Assembly: GCF_019195455.1 (NCBI RefSeq) | Contig: NZ_JAIMBW010000001.1 | Span: 1,674,001-1,738,000 of the forward strand | DNA: 64,000 nucleotides | Source of the DNA: Gymnodinialimonas phycosphaerae | GTDB taxonomy: Bacteria > Pseudomonadota > Alphaproteobacteria > Rhodobacterales > Rhodobacteraceae | Direction of reading: 5' to 3' | Shown here: one piece after another, positions 33,811 to 42,591 of the stretch | Layout of the letters: each line of letters opens with the position of its first letter | How positions within the stretch are numbered: position 1 is the stretch's first letter | Translations under genes and position numbers: made by a program | The notes under the pieces: generated by a model | What the model saw: the letters and a program-made list of their open reading frames with translations, nothing else | Told to the model about the DNA's origin: nothing | The model's database searches: none

Positions 33811-34287
33811 ATGAACACAGGTCTCCCCCTTCTGGCTATTGGCCTGATCTTCGGCGGTGGCATCGGCTTCACGATCGCCGCCGCCAACGGGATCACGCTG
33901 GACGGACACGACCATTCAGCCCACGGTATTGCAGGCCATGGCGATGCGGACCATGGTGCGCTGCTGTCGCTGGAGCCTTCCGCCACAGCTCCCACCTTGG
34001 CGATCACCGTGGGGACGGACCCCCTCACGGGCTACAACCTGCATATCCTGACCGAGAATTTCACCTTCTCGCCCCAGAACGCCAGCCTTGCCCATGCCGA
34101 GGGCGAAGGTCATGCCCACGTCTATATCAACGGGGTGAAGCTGGGGCGGTTCTATGGGCCTTGGGTGCACCTCGATGGCTTGCCCGACGGCGATGTGATC
34201 GTGGAAGTCACGCTCAACGCCAACGATCACCGGGAATTGGCGGTCGGCGATGTACCCCTGCGCGCGAGTGTTACGATCCAGAATTAA
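33811..34287 (+). CDS. His-rich envelope protein linked to CbtAB
   Basis: This 158-residue protein has an N-terminal hydrophobic anchor or uncleaved signal (PLLAIGLIFGGGIGFTIAAA), a short His/Asp-rich stretch (DGHDHSAHGIAGHGDADHG) and a beta-sandwich-like domain with a further His cluster (HAEGEGHAHVYINGVKLGRFYGPWVHLDG). It starts 16 bp after cbtA and is therefore under the same riboswitch. I infer a periplasmic metal-binding accessory of cobalt uptake; I cannot name its family. Its 3' end overlaps the convergent DUF1636 gene by 17 bp. Confidence 0.7.
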   Translation: MNTGLPLLAIGLIFGGGIGFTIAAANGITLDGHDHSAHGIAGHGDADHGALLSLEPSATAPTLAITVGTDPLTGYNLHILTENFTFSPQNASLAHAEGEGHAHVYINGVKLGRFYGPWVHLDGLPDGDVIVEVTLNANDHRELAVGDVPLRASVTIQN

Positions 34288-34621
34288 GCGCGGGCACACG
34301 GCCCCTGAGGCAGTGCCGCAGGCGGCCGCACCCGGTAGCGTCTTCGATCCAGCCGTCCGCGCTGCCGAGGTAAAGCGCGACAGTGGCCACGATGTCCGCC
34401 CGGTCCGCAATAGGATCAACACCCGCAAAGAAATACGTCGCGCGACCGCTTGCCTGTAGCGCAAGGCTGACCGGATCAGCGCAGGCATTCATGCAGGGTT
34501 GGGCGTGAACATCCGCGTGCAGGCCCGCCGCGTCCAAGGCCGCTTGCAAGCCAGTGCGGGCCGCTGCGAAAGCACTTGGATCGCAGGTTTCGCACAGATA
34601 CAGCGCCACCCGCGCGGTCAT
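34271..34621 (-). CDS. DUF1636 Cys-rich metal-binding protein (operon-distal copy)
   Basis: This 116-residue protein has the DUF1636 pattern: ALYLCETCDP near the N-terminus, a middle PCMNACADPVSLALQ, and FFAGVDP. The spaced cysteines (Cx2C then Cx3C) suggest an iron-sulfur or metal site in a thioredoxin-like ferredoxin fold. The ATG at 34621 overlaps the cobF stop. It is the last gene of the cob operon; a second DUF1636 protein is the first. The family is strongly associated with cobalamin loci, but its function is not known to me. Confidence 0.75.
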   Translation of the reverse strand: MTARVALYLCETCDPSAFAAARTGLQAALDAAGLHADVHAQPCMNACADPVSLALQASGRATYFFAGVDPIADRADIVATVALYLGSADGWIEDATGCGRLRHCLRGRVPALNSGS

Positions 34622-35364
34622 GTCAGGCCCTTGGGGCGCAATAGATATGTGTCCATGATCCAGCCATGATCCGCCCGTGCCTGGGCGCGTGCTGCCACGA
34701 TCCTCGGGCCCGTCAGATCGAGGGGGCCGTGGTCGAGGATCTGCTCTGCCATCCCCAGGTAGGCCCCCCACCAGATGATCAGGTCATCCCGGTCGAGAGC
34801 CTGAAAACTGCATTGCCCGTCCAGCATGACGGCGACGGTTTCTGCCCCTTCGGGCCAGCCGTGATCGCGCAATCGCCGACCCGTCGTGACCGTCACGGCC
34901 CCCGCGAGCGTATTGAACGGGATCGCGTGGGCCGCCGTCAGCGCATTCAGCGCGGTGATGCCGGGCAAGACGCGGAGGGTTGGCGTTGGGTCTAGGCGCG
35001 AGGCAATGCGCAACGTGCTGTCATAGAGCGACGGGTCCCCCCAAACGAGCAATGCTACGGGGCCATCGGGCTTGGCCTTGGCAATCGCGTCCTGCCAGCG
35101 GCACGCGATCTCGTCATGCCAGGCGCGCACGCGGTCCTTATAGGGCAACGATGGGTCACGGGTGGGGTAGTCGAATTCCTGCACGGGCGCGGTTGCACCG
35201 GCGTCCGCGATGATCCGGTGGCGCAAGACCGCAAGGTCCGATTTGTCGGGCCCCTTTTGCGGCACCAGGATCAGCGCCGCCTCGCGCAACGCGCGCTGCG
35301 CCTCCAGCGTCACATGCTCGGGGTTGCCCGTGCCGATACCGATCAGCCAAAGATCAATCCGCAT
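34618..35364 (-). CDS. cobF: precorrin-6A synthase (deacetylating)
   Basis: This 248-residue SAM-dependent tetrapyrrole methylase methylates C-1 and removes the acetyl group of precorrin-5 in the aerobic pathway. It has the N-terminal motif IGIGTGNPEHVTLEAQRAL, VWGDPSLYDS and LPGITALNALTAAHAIP. CobF specificity is shown by the VPQKGPDKSDL and TRDPSLPYKDRVRAWHDEI segments. The ATG at 35364 overlaps the end of cobA by 11 bp. CobF exists only in the oxygen-dependent route, which agrees with CobG in the same operon. Confidence 0.93.
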   Translation of the reverse strand: MRIDLWLIGIGTGNPEHVTLEAQRALREAALILVPQKGPDKSDLAVLRHRIIADAGATAPVQEFDYPTRDPSLPYKDRVRAWHDEIACRWQDAIAKAKPDGPVALLVWGDPSLYDSTLRIASRLDPTPTLRVLPGITALNALTAAHAIPFNTLAGAVTVTTGRRLRDHGWPEGAETVAVMLDGQCSFQALDRDDLIIWWGAYLGMAEQILDHGPLDLTGPRIVAARAQARADHGWIMDTYLLRPKGLT

Positions 35365-36076
35365 CGGCAAGTGGCCCGTACAGGATCAACGCGGGCGCAG
35401 AGCCGATCTCGGTGCTGAGATGGGTGATCAGGTCTTGCAGGGTCATCCGGTGCAAGGCCTGCTCCGGCGTGCTGACGGCCTCGGCCAGAAGCGCGGGCGT
35501 GTCAGCGGGCAGACCGCGGTCGATCAGGGCCGCCGCCAGCTTCGGGAAAGTCCGCTTGCCCATGAAAATGACCGTACTGGCCGTGGGATCGGCCAGCGCG
35601 TTCAGGTCGATGTCGTCGGGTAGTTCGCCAGATGCATCGTGGCCGGTGACGAATTGCACCCGCCGTGCTGTCAGGCGCCGGGTCAGCGGGATGCCGGCAG
35701 CGGCGGCGGCGGCGATGGCCGAGGGGACACCGGGGATGATCTCGTAGGGGATGCCCGCCTCGCGCAGGGCGATAAGTTCTTCCTCCAACCGGCCAAAAAG
35801 GCCGCTATCCCCAGATTTCAACCGCACGATCCGCTGGCCCGTTTTAGCGTAGTCCACCAACAGACGGCTCACGTGGTTTTGTTTCGGAGACGGACGTCCA
35901 GCCCGCTTGCCCACCCCCACAAGGTCCGCGCCACGGCGCGCGTGGGACAGGATCGGACCAGAGGAGAGATCATCGAACAGCACTGCATCGGCGCGTTCCA
36001 AGCGGTCCACGGCCTTCAGGGTCAGCAGTTCCGGGTCACCGGGACCCGAGCCTACGAAGGAGACGAAGCCTGTCAT
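35354..36076 (-). CDS. cobA: uroporphyrinogen-III C-methyltransferase
   Basis: This 240-residue SUMT converts uroporphyrinogen III to precorrin-2 with two SAM-dependent methylations. Motifs are FVGSGPGDPELLTLKAVDRL, VGKRAGRPSPKQ, RLKSGDSGLFGRLEEE, PGVPSAIAAAAAAGIPLTRR and TVIFMGKRTFPKL. It is a free-standing SUMT without a fused CysG or HemD domain. Its start overlaps the cobB stop (ATGA at 36073-36076). It is the branch point that pulls tetrapyrrole into B12 or siroheme. Confidence 0.94.
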   Translation of the reverse strand: MTGFVSFVGSGPGDPELLTLKAVDRLERADAVLFDDLSSGPILSHARRGADLVGVGKRAGRPSPKQNHVSRLLVDYAKTGQRIVRLKSGDSGLFGRLEEELIALREAGIPYEIIPGVPSAIAAAAAAGIPLTRRLTARRVQFVTGHDASGELPDDIDLNALADPTASTVIFMGKRTFPKLAAALIDRGLPADTPALLAEAVSTPEQALHRMTLQDLITHLSTEIGSAPALILYGPLADAD

Positions 36077-37386
36077 GGCGCCTCCTCGGTGATCATGTGG
36101 AAGAAGGTTCCCGTGACATTGCCGCGTTTGGACCCGGTTTGGGCAACCGCGTTTCCATCAGCGTCGAAAACCTCGGCCAAGGGCGTATCAGGCTGTTGAA
36201 GGATGCTGGAATAGTGAAACTCATGCCCCCTCAACGCCGTCCCGGCTCCAAAACCCGGTATGTTTTCTGAAAGCACGGCCCGGCGGTAACCAAGGTTGAA
36301 CTTGCGTTTCGCGTAGGACGTCTCCAGCCCCAAAAGCCCCGCCATCTGGTGGCGAACCCCATCCTTGTCGATCAGCCCGGCACCCAGGGCCATGTAGCCG
36401 CCGCACTCTGCGTGGATGGGTTTGGTCTGGGCGTGCGCGTGCAACCCGGCACGAAAATTGTCGGCAGCGGCCAATTGGCCCGCGTGCAGTTCCGGGTAGC
36501 CACCGGGCAGCCAGACGACGTCGGCCTGCGGGTCCGGGCGTTCATCGGCGAGCGGAGAGAAGGCGAGGATCTCGGCACCGGCTTCGCGCCACCCTTTGAG
36601 CAAATGCGGATAGGTGAAGGAGAACGCTGCGTCACGCGCCAGCGCAATACGCTGCGCCGGTGGTCTTGGCAGGGCTCCAGAGCTGCGACCGGGAAGAGAT
36701 AGGGCCGCTGCCCGGATCGCGGCAAGGTCCACGTTTTCGCGCAGGAAAGCGGCGTAGCCTACGATGGCAGCTTCCAGATCGGGGTGCTCGATGGCTTGGA
36801 TCAGTCCCAGATGCCTCTCAGGCAATGCCAGATCGCCGCGGCGGGGCAGCACGCCCAGAACCTTCAGCCCCGCATGATCCATGCCGCGGCGGATCAACCG
36901 CTCGTGACGCGGCGAGGCCACACGGTTCAGGATCACACCGGCAATGGGCAGATCTGGCATATAGGCCTGGAACCCCAGCGCCGTGGCCGCCGCCGATTGC
37001 GCCTGCCCGCCTGCGTCGATGACCAGAACGACCGGCCAGCCCATGCGCTGCGCCGTCTCGGCGGAGGACCCGAACCCCGCCTGCCCCCGCGTGGCGACCC
37101 CGTCGTAAAGGCCCATGGACCCTTCGGCCACACAGATATCCGCGCCTTGGGCCTGGCTCCCGATGGCGGACAAAAGCGCCTCGTCCATGGCCCAGGTATC
37201 GATATTGAACGACGGCCGCCCCGAGGCCGCATGGTGAAAGGCGGGGTCGATGTAGTCGGGGCCGGATTTGAACGGCTGCACGGTCATTCCGTCATCGCGG
37301 AGCGCGCGCAAAAGCCCCAGCATGACGGTGGTTTTGCCGGTTCCCGACGACGGGGCCGAGACCAGAAGACCGGGCGGAAGCGTCAT
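36073..37386 (-). CDS. cobB: cobyrinic/hydrogenobyrinic acid a,c-diamide synthase
   Basis: This protein of about 437 residues amidates the a and c side chains, using glutamine and ATP. The N-terminal domain has the P-loop LVSAPSSGTGKTTVMLGLLRAL and FKSGPDYIDPAFH. The C-terminal class I amidotransferase has the nucleophile in HAECGGYMALG and RGHEFHYS. ATG 37386 was chosen because GGAG lies eight bases upstream; ATGs at 37395 and 37401 are also in frame and overlap cobM. It sits between cobM and cobA. Confidence 0.93.
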   Translation of the reverse strand: MTLPPGLLVSAPSSGTGKTTVMLGLLRALRDDGMTVQPFKSGPDYIDPAFHHAASGRPSFNIDTWAMDEALLSAIGSQAQGADICVAEGSMGLYDGVATRGQAGFGSSAETAQRMGWPVVLVIDAGGQAQSAAATALGFQAYMPDLPIAGVILNRVASPRHERLIRRGMDHAGLKVLGVLPRRGDLALPERHLGLIQAIEHPDLEAAIVGYAAFLRENVDLAAIRAAALSLPGRSSGALPRPPAQRIALARDAAFSFTYPHLLKGWREAGAEILAFSPLADERPDPQADVVWLPGGYPELHAGQLAAADNFRAGLHAHAQTKPIHAECGGYMALGAGLIDKDGVRHQMAGLLGLETSYAKRKFNLGYRRAVLSENIPGFGAGTALRGHEFHYSSILQQPDTPLAEVFDADGNAVAQTGSKRGNVTGTFFHMITEEAP

Positions 37387-37387
37387 T

Positions 37388-38182
37388 TCAGTCATCTCCA
37401 TGTTGCCATTCCGACCAAGGGCTGTCGGCGGTCTGTGGCCGGTAGCGACGGTCATAATCCGCTGCATAAAGGCGGCTTTCCGTGAAGTCACTGGCCCCGA
37501 TCGCTGGCCCTACAAGGATCAGCGCGGTGCGCGCGATGCTGGGGTCCATGCCATCTTCCAGCACGCCAAGGCGGGTGCGGATGATCTTCTCGTCCGGCCA
37601 GGAAGCGCGGTAAACCACCGCCACAGGGCACTCGGCGCCATAGTGCGGCACCAAGTCGGCGACGACCTGTGCAAGGTTCCCGATGGAGAGATGCAGCGCC
37701 AGGGTGGCGCCGGTTTTGCCAAAGTTCTCAAGGCTTTCACCCTCCGGCATGGAGGACGCGCGCCCCGGCGTGCGGGTCAGGATCAGCGACTGACCAACGC
37801 CCGGCAGCGTCAGCTCTTGCCCCAGACTGGCGGCGGCGGCGGCAAAGGACGGCACCCCTGGCGTGACCGTGTAGGGGATGCCGAGGGCGTCGAGGCGGCG
37901 GATCTGTTCGCCCATCGCAGACCACACCGACAGATCACCCGAATGCAGCCGCGCCACATCCTTGCCCGCATCGTGCGCCACGGCGATGGAGCCGATGATA
38001 TCGTCCAGGGCCATCGGCGCGGTGTTGATGATCTGCGCGCCCTCAGGGCAGTGATCGAGGATCGCCTCGGGCACCAAGGAGCCCGCGTAAAGGCACACGG
38101 GACAGGACGCGATCAGGTCGCGCCCGCGCAGGGTCAGAAGGTCCGGCGCGCCGGGGCCTGCGCCGATGAAATGTACTGTCAT
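37388..38182 (-). CDS. cobM: precorrin-4 C11-methyltransferase
   Basis: This 264-residue SAM-dependent methylase has [58 protein letters not shown] and [23 protein letters not shown], all distinctive of CobM. It methylates C-11 to form precorrin-5. The start at 38182 overlaps the stop of cobE (ATGA). The last residues run into the potential start codons of cobB, so the two genes are coupled. Confidence 0.94.
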   Translation of the reverse strand: MTVHFIGAGPGAPDLLTLRGRDLIASCPVCLYAGSLVPEAILDHCPEGAQIINTAPMALDDIIGSIAVAHDAGKDVARLHSGDLSVWSAMGEQIRRLDALGIPYTVTPGVPSFAAAAASLGQELTLPGVGQSLILTRTPGRASSMPEGESLENFGKTGATLALHLSIGNLAQVVADLVPHYGAECPVAVVYRASWPDEKIIRTRLGVLEDGMDPSIARTALILVGPAIGASDFTESRLYAADYDRRYRPQTADSPWSEWQHGDD

Positions 38183-38556
38183 ATGGGGTCTCCTTGGGCG
38201 AGGGCACAGGTTGCCATTCGGTCGGCGGACACGACGCGCGCGGCCAAAAGCTGCGCGCCCGGGCCCGCAGCGGCCAACGCCGCAGCCTCGGCGACCGACC
38301 CGGTTTGGCGCGCGGAACGGGAAGCCTGTGACTGGGTAAGCGTGGTCTGCGCGATAAGCGTGTCCTCGGGCAAGCCAATGACGCGCAGGCCAAGGTCATG
38401 GGCCAGCGCCACGAGGGCCTCTGCCCCGGCCTTGTCGTGGGCCGTTGCAAAGACGCCCACACTGACGGTGTCTGCGGTATCGCCCGCCCGCGCGAAGGCG
38501 TCGCGCAGGCTGTCCACCGTGGCCGAGGCCCGAAATCCGAAGCCCGCCGCGATCAT
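38179..38556 (-). CDS. cobE: CobE, cobalamin biosynthesis protein
   Basis: This 125-residue protein corresponds to the C-terminal domain of CbiG ([25 protein letters not shown] and [13 protein letters not shown]). Its biochemical role in the aerobic pathway is poorly defined; it may help handle corrin intermediates. Both ends overlap neighbours by ATGA, with cobL upstream and cobM downstream. The ATG at 38556 is preferred over the longer frame starting within cobL. Confidence 0.85.
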   Translation of the reverse strand: MIAAGFGFRASATVDSLRDAFARAGDTADTVSVGVFATAHDKAGAEALVALAHDLGLRVIGLPEDTLIAQTTLTQSQASRSARQTGSVAEAAALAAAGPGAQLLAARVVSADRMATCALAQGDPI

Positions 38557-39752
38557 AGCGTCACGCTCCATTGCACGACCGGATAGGCCGACGACCAGCC
38601 CCGCTTGGGGCCAAGGGGCGTGGCATGGGCGATCTCGACCCGCATGAGCGTGCCCCCGTGGGTGGCATGGAATTGGGTCAAAAGCGCCTCGGCCTCCAGG
38701 GTGACTGCATTGGCGACGATGCGTACGCCTGCGGGCAATCTGGTGATGCGGGCGAGCATCGCGGGGCCGAGCCCCCCGCCGATGAAGACCGCTTCAGGCA
38801 CCGCAAGGGGATCAAGCGCGTCGGGGGCGCTGCCCTCTACGACGCTGACGCGGTCCTGCACCCCGAAAGCCTCGGCGTTCGTGCGGATCAGGGCGGCGCG
38901 GTCTGCGCGCACCTCGATCACGCTGGCCGTGCAGGTATCGTGGGACAGCGCCCATTCCACTGCGATGGAGCCAGAGCCGCCGCCGATGTCCCACAGATGC
39001 TCCCCGGGTCGCGGAGCCAGCGCAGACAGGGTCAGCGCCCGCATCGGGCGTTTGGTCATCACGCCGTCGGTCTTGAACATCTCATCGGGCAGGCCCGAGG
39101 CGCAGGGCACCACGGGACCTGCGCCCGCCACCTCCAACGCCACACAGACGGGGTGAGAGAAGCTGCCCGTGAGGGCCTCGGCGACAGACAAGTGGCTGAT
39201 CCTCTCGCGCGGACCGCCAAGGGCTTCGCACACCGTCATGGCGCTGGCGTCAAATCCCTGTTCCGACAGGTAGCCCGCCAAATCCGTTACCGCCGCGCCG
39301 TCGCGCAGCAGCACGATGGCCCGCCCCCCCGGCGCCAGGTGTCGGCGCAATCGTTGCAGCGGCGCCGCGTGCAGCCCAAGGCAAAGTGTATCCTCCAACG
39401 GCCACCCCATCTGCGCCGCCGCGAGGGCGAAGGTCGAGGACGCCGGGATCGCACGCCATTCATCCCGCGCGAACGCCTTGGAAATCGCCCGCCCTGCCCC
39501 GAACCAGAACGGATCGCCCGAGACCAAAACAACGACCCCGCGCCCCTGGAAGCCACGCAGGATCTCGATCCCGTCGGCGAACGGCACCGGCCAGGGGATT
39601 TGCTCGGCTTCGGTGTCCCCCAGAAGCGCCAGATGACGTGGCGGTCCCATGATGATTTCCGCCGCACCAAGGGCATCGCGGCTTGCGGGCGATAGCCCCT
39701 CCGGTCCATCTTCGCCAAGCCCGACAATCGTGATCCACGGAGCCTCAGCCAT
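38553..39752 (-). CDS. cobL: precorrin-6Y C5,15-methyltransferase (decarboxylating)
   Basis: This 399-residue bifunctional enzyme has an N-terminal CbiE-like methylase (ITIVGLGEDGPEGLSPASRDAL, VLVSGDPFWFG, PASSTFALAAAQMGWPLED) and a C-terminal CbiT-like domain (GEHLWDIGGGSGSIAVEWAL, FIGGGLG) that methylates C-15 and decarboxylates ring C. The ATG codon occupies 39750-39752 on the minus strand and shares two bases with the cobK ATG on the plus strand, leaving no space between the divergent genes. Confidence 0.93.
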   Translation of the reverse strand: MAEAPWITIVGLGEDGPEGLSPASRDALGAAEIIMGPPRHLALLGDTEAEQIPWPVPFADGIEILRGFQGRGVVVLVSGDPFWFGAGRAISKAFARDEWRAIPASSTFALAAAQMGWPLEDTLCLGLHAAPLQRLRRHLAPGGRAIVLLRDGAAVTDLAGYLSEQGFDASAMTVCEALGGPRERISHLSVAEALTGSFSHPVCVALEVAGAGPVVPCASGLPDEMFKTDGVMTKRPMRALTLSALAPRPGEHLWDIGGGSGSIAVEWALSHDTCTASVIEVRADRAALIRTNAEAFGVQDRVSVVEGSAPDALDPLAVPEAVFIGGGLGPAMLARITRLPAGVRIVANAVTLEAEALLTQFHATHGGTLMRVEIAHATPLGPKRGWSSAYPVVQWSVTL

Positions 39753-40506
39753 GACACCCAACCTCCTGATCCTTGGCGGCACGACCGAGGCGACGGCCTT
39801 GGCCCGCGCGGTGGCGGAGGCCGGTATCGCAGGCACGGTGTCCTTCGCGGGCCGGGTCGCGCGGCCCGTGCGCCAGCCCCTGCCACAACGCGTCGGTGGC
39901 TTTGGCGGCGTGGCGGGGTTGAAAGACTATCTCACGACGGAACGCATCACGCATGTGGTCGATGCCACGCATCCTTTTGCGGCCCAGATGAGCCGCAATG
40001 CCATCGCCGCCTGTGCCCAAGCGGAGGTGCCCTTGCTGGCCCTGACGCGGCCGCCATGGGTGGCGCAGGAGGGCGACACCTGGACCCACGTGCCCAACAT
40101 CGCGGGCGCGGTCGCGGCGCTGGACCGCCCAGCTTGCCGCGTCATGTTGGCCGTGGGGCGCATGCACTTGGCCGAGTTCGCGCCCAACCCGCAGCACTTC
40201 TACCTGCTGCGTCTGGTAGATCCGCCCAAATCGGCGCTGCCCCTGCCGCAGACCGAGGTGCTGATCTCGCGCGGGCCATTCACCCAAGCCGATGATGAGG
40301 CGCTGATTCTCGCCCATGGGATCGAGCTTGTCGTGTCGAAAAACGCAGGCGGCACAGGGGCCTACGCCAAGATCGCCGCCGCGCGGAGCCTTGGCCTGCC
40401 GGTCATCATGATTGATCGACCCGCCATTCCGGACCGACCCCAGGTCGCCGCTCCGGCGGAAGTATTGGACTGGCTGCGTCATGCCTCCACCGACCTTGGC
40501 GTATAG
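39751..40506 (+). CDS. cobK: precorrin-6A reductase, encoded opposite to the cob operon
   Basis: This 251-residue NADPH-dependent reductase converts precorrin-6A to precorrin-6B. Motifs are NLLILGGTTEATALARAVAE, FAGRVARPV, RVGGFGG, ITHVVDATHPFAAQMSRNA, RVMLAVGRMHLAEF and VVSKNAGGTGAYAKI. It is the only plus-strand gene inside the minus-strand operon. The ATG overlaps the cobL ATG, and its 3' end overlaps the end of cobJ by 28 bp. Its promoter and ribosome site must therefore lie within the opposite strand of cobL; CCACGGAGCCTCAGCC just upstream contains GGAG as a possible ribosome site. Confidence 0.93.
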   Translation: MTPNLLILGGTTEATALARAVAEAGIAGTVSFAGRVARPVRQPLPQRVGGFGGVAGLKDYLTTERITHVVDATHPFAAQMSRNAIAACAQAEVPLLALTRPPWVAQEGDTWTHVPNIAGAVAALDRPACRVMLAVGRMHLAEFAPNPQHFYLLRLVDPPKSALPLPQTEVLISRGPFTQADDEALILAHGIELVVSKNAGGTGAYAKIAAARSLGLPVIMIDRPAIPDRPQVAAPAEVLDWLRHASTDLGV

Positions 40507-41231
40507 ACAATCGGGGCACCTTCGCGCGCGATGACACGCGTCAGGGACGAGCCGACGATGACCATCGTGCGCATGTCCGCCATTTCGGGCGTGGCCTCGG
40601 CCAGGGCCGTGACCCGCACGGCTTGTTCGGACGTCGAGACGGCGCGGGCGAAAATGATCACCCGCTCGGGCGCGCAGCATTCTCGCAGGATCGCAAGCGC
40701 CTTTGCGAACCCCTCGGGTCGCGATTTGGAGCGCGGGTTGTAGAAGGCCATGGCGAAATCGGCCGCCGCCGCGAGACGCAGGCGTTTTTCGATCAAGGCC
40801 CAGGGCTTGAGGTTGTCCGACAGGTTGATGCAGCAAAAATCATGTCCCAGGGGCGCGCCTGCGGCCGCCGATGCGGCGAGCATCGCGGTGATGCCCGGCA
40901 GAACACGAATGTCCAGATCGCGCCATGGGGGCGGCCCAGCCTCGACCGCTTCGAACACGGCGGAGGCCATGGCAAAGACACCGGGATCGCCAGAGCTGAC
41001 GACAACCACGCGGCGGCCTTCCGAGGCCATCTCCAGCGCGTGGGCCGCGCGCTCCAGCTCGACCCGGTTGTCGCTTTCATGCAGTGTCAGGCCCGCGCGC
41101 GGGGATATGCGACGCACATATGGAATGTAGCCGACCACGTCCGTGGCCGCGTCAATGGCCGCCGTCGCTTCGGGCGTGATCATCGCCTCGGCCCCCGGCC
41201 CGAGACCCGCAATGACGACCCAACCGCTCAT
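40479..41231 (-). CDS. cobJ: precorrin-3B C17-methyltransferase
   Basis: This 250-residue SAM-dependent methylase contracts the ring while methylating C-17 to make precorrin-4. Characteristic segments are VIAGLGPGAEAMITPEATAAI, DVVGYIPYVRRI, VVSSGDPGVFAMASAVFEA, PGITAMLAASAAAGAPLGHDFCCINLSDNLKPW and FYNPRSKSRPEGF. The start overlaps the cobI stop by ATGA. The C-terminus overlaps cobK on the other strand. Confidence 0.95.
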   Translation of the reverse strand: MSGWVVIAGLGPGAEAMITPEATAAIDAATDVVGYIPYVRRISPRAGLTLHESDNRVELERAAHALEMASEGRRVVVVSSGDPGVFAMASAVFEAVEAGPPPWRDLDIRVLPGITAMLAASAAAGAPLGHDFCCINLSDNLKPWALIEKRLRLAAAADFAMAFYNPRSKSRPEGFAKALAILRECCAPERVIIFARAVSTSEQAVRVTALAEATPEMADMRTMVIVGSSLTRVIAREGAPIVYTPRSVEA

Positions 41232-41953
41232 GGGCGTCGCCCCTGCCCATGGACAAGGATGATCGAGAAATAGGGCAGCGTTTCGCGGTCGAACTCAGAA
41301 AGGGGTCGCACGCTCTGCCCCTCCATGCTGGCGTATTCGACCAGCACCGCGCGGTCCAGCTTTCCCGCCGCCTCCAAGGCCCGGCGCACCTTCGGCAAGT
41401 TGCGCCCGATCTTCATCACCACCAGCGCATCCGCACGGGTCATGGCGTCAATCAGCGTGGGCTCGTCCAGGGTGCCCATGACCGTCGACAGGATGTCGTC
41501 GCCCCATGTAATCGGTGCGCCCGAGGCGGTCCACGCCGCCGACATGCCGGTGATTGCGGGCACGACCTGCACGTCGCAATCGCCCTTGAGCCGGGTGAAC
41601 AGGTGCATGAAAGAGCCGTAGAAGAACGGATCGCCTTCACACAGAACGACCACGTCCTCGCCCGAGGTCGACAGGGCGCGCAGGTGGTCGGTGCACGCCT
41701 CGTAGAACGCCGACAGCACTTCGTTGTAGCGCGGGTCGCTGAGTGGGATTTCGGTCGTTACGGGATATTCCATTGCAAATTCAACGGCATCCGCACGCAG
41801 CATCCCTTCGACAATGGTGCGCGCACGGCCGCTGCGGCCAAGCTTGCGAAAGAACGCGATGTGTTTGCAACCGCGCACCAGGCGGTCGGCCCGGACGCTC
41901 ATCAAATCCGGATCACCGGGGCCGAGGCCGACGCCGTAAATCCTGCCGCTCAT
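41228..41953 (-). CDS. cobI: precorrin-2 C20-methyltransferase
   Basis: This 241-residue SAM-dependent methylase makes precorrin-3A. It shows RIYGVGLGPGDPDLMSVRADRLV, VVVLCEGDPFFYGSFMHLF, VPAITGMSAAWTASGAPITWGDD and VVMKIGRNLPKV, typical of CobI. The ATG at 41953 overlaps the cobH stop; longer frames reach into cobH. Product flow goes to CobG and then CobJ, both in the same operon. Confidence 0.95.
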   Translation of the reverse strand: MSGRIYGVGLGPGDPDLMSVRADRLVRGCKHIAFFRKLGRSGRARTIVEGMLRADAVEFAMEYPVTTEIPLSDPRYNEVLSAFYEACTDHLRALSTSGEDVVVLCEGDPFFYGSFMHLFTRLKGDCDVQVVPAITGMSAAWTASGAPITWGDDILSTVMGTLDEPTLIDAMTRADALVVMKIGRNLPKVRRALEAAGKLDRAVLVEYASMEGQSVRPLSEFDRETLPYFSIILVHGQGRRP

Positions 41954-42579
41954 TCCGCGCGGCTCGCGATGGCGTTGATCGCGGCGACCGTGATGGCGGA
42001 GCCGCCGAGGCGTCCTTCCACGATTAGCGAGGGCACGGGCGCGGCGTCCCACAGCGCTTCCTTGCTTTCGCGCGCACCCACGAAGCCCACGGGGCAGCCG
42101 ATGATCGCGGCGGGACGGGGACAATCGGGATCTTCAAGCATTTCCAGAAGATGAAACAGAGCGGTCGGCGCGTTCCCGATGGCCACGACAGCACCATCCA
42201 GACGGTCGCGCCACAGCTCCAGCGCCGCAGCCGACCGGGTTGTGCCCAACTCCACCGCCATTTCGGGAACGCGGGCGTCGCGGAGCGTACAAATCACGGC
42301 GTTCTCTGCTGGCAAGCGTTTGCGGGTCACGCCCTCGCTTACCATGTAGGCGTCGCAAAAGATCGGCGCGCCCTTGTCCAACGCGGTACGCGCCGCCGAC
42401 ACCATACCGGGGGCGATCTTGACGCTATCCTCTAACCCCACAAGGCCCGCCGCGTGGATCATGCGCACCACGACCTGCTCATCATCGACCGTAAAGCGCG
42501 CCAGGTTGGCCTCTGCCCGGATCGTTGCGAAGCTCTCGTCATAGATCGCGGCACCGTTTTTTTCGTATTCGTAAGGCAT
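41950..42579 (-). CDS. cobH: precorrin-8X methylmutase
   Basis: This 209-residue enzyme moves the C-11 methyl group to C-12, giving hydrogenobyrinic acid. It begins MPYEYEKNGAAIYDESFATIR and contains VVVRMIHAAGLV, where His42 corresponds to the catalytic histidine of the family, then IFCDAYMVSEGVTRKRLP, ELWRDRLDGAVVAIGNAPTALFHLLE and IIGCPVGFVGARESKEAL. A 12-bp gap separates it from cobG upstream. Confidence 0.95.
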   Translation of the reverse strand: MPYEYEKNGAAIYDESFATIRAEANLARFTVDDEQVVVRMIHAAGLVGLEDSVKIAPGMVSAARTALDKGAPIFCDAYMVSEGVTRKRLPAENAVICTLRDARVPEMAVELGTTRSAAALELWRDRLDGAVVAIGNAPTALFHLLEMLEDPDCPRPAAIIGCPVGFVGARESKEALWDAAPVPSLIVEGRLGGSAITVAAINAIASRAE

Positions 42580-42591
42580 GCTGTGGTCTGT

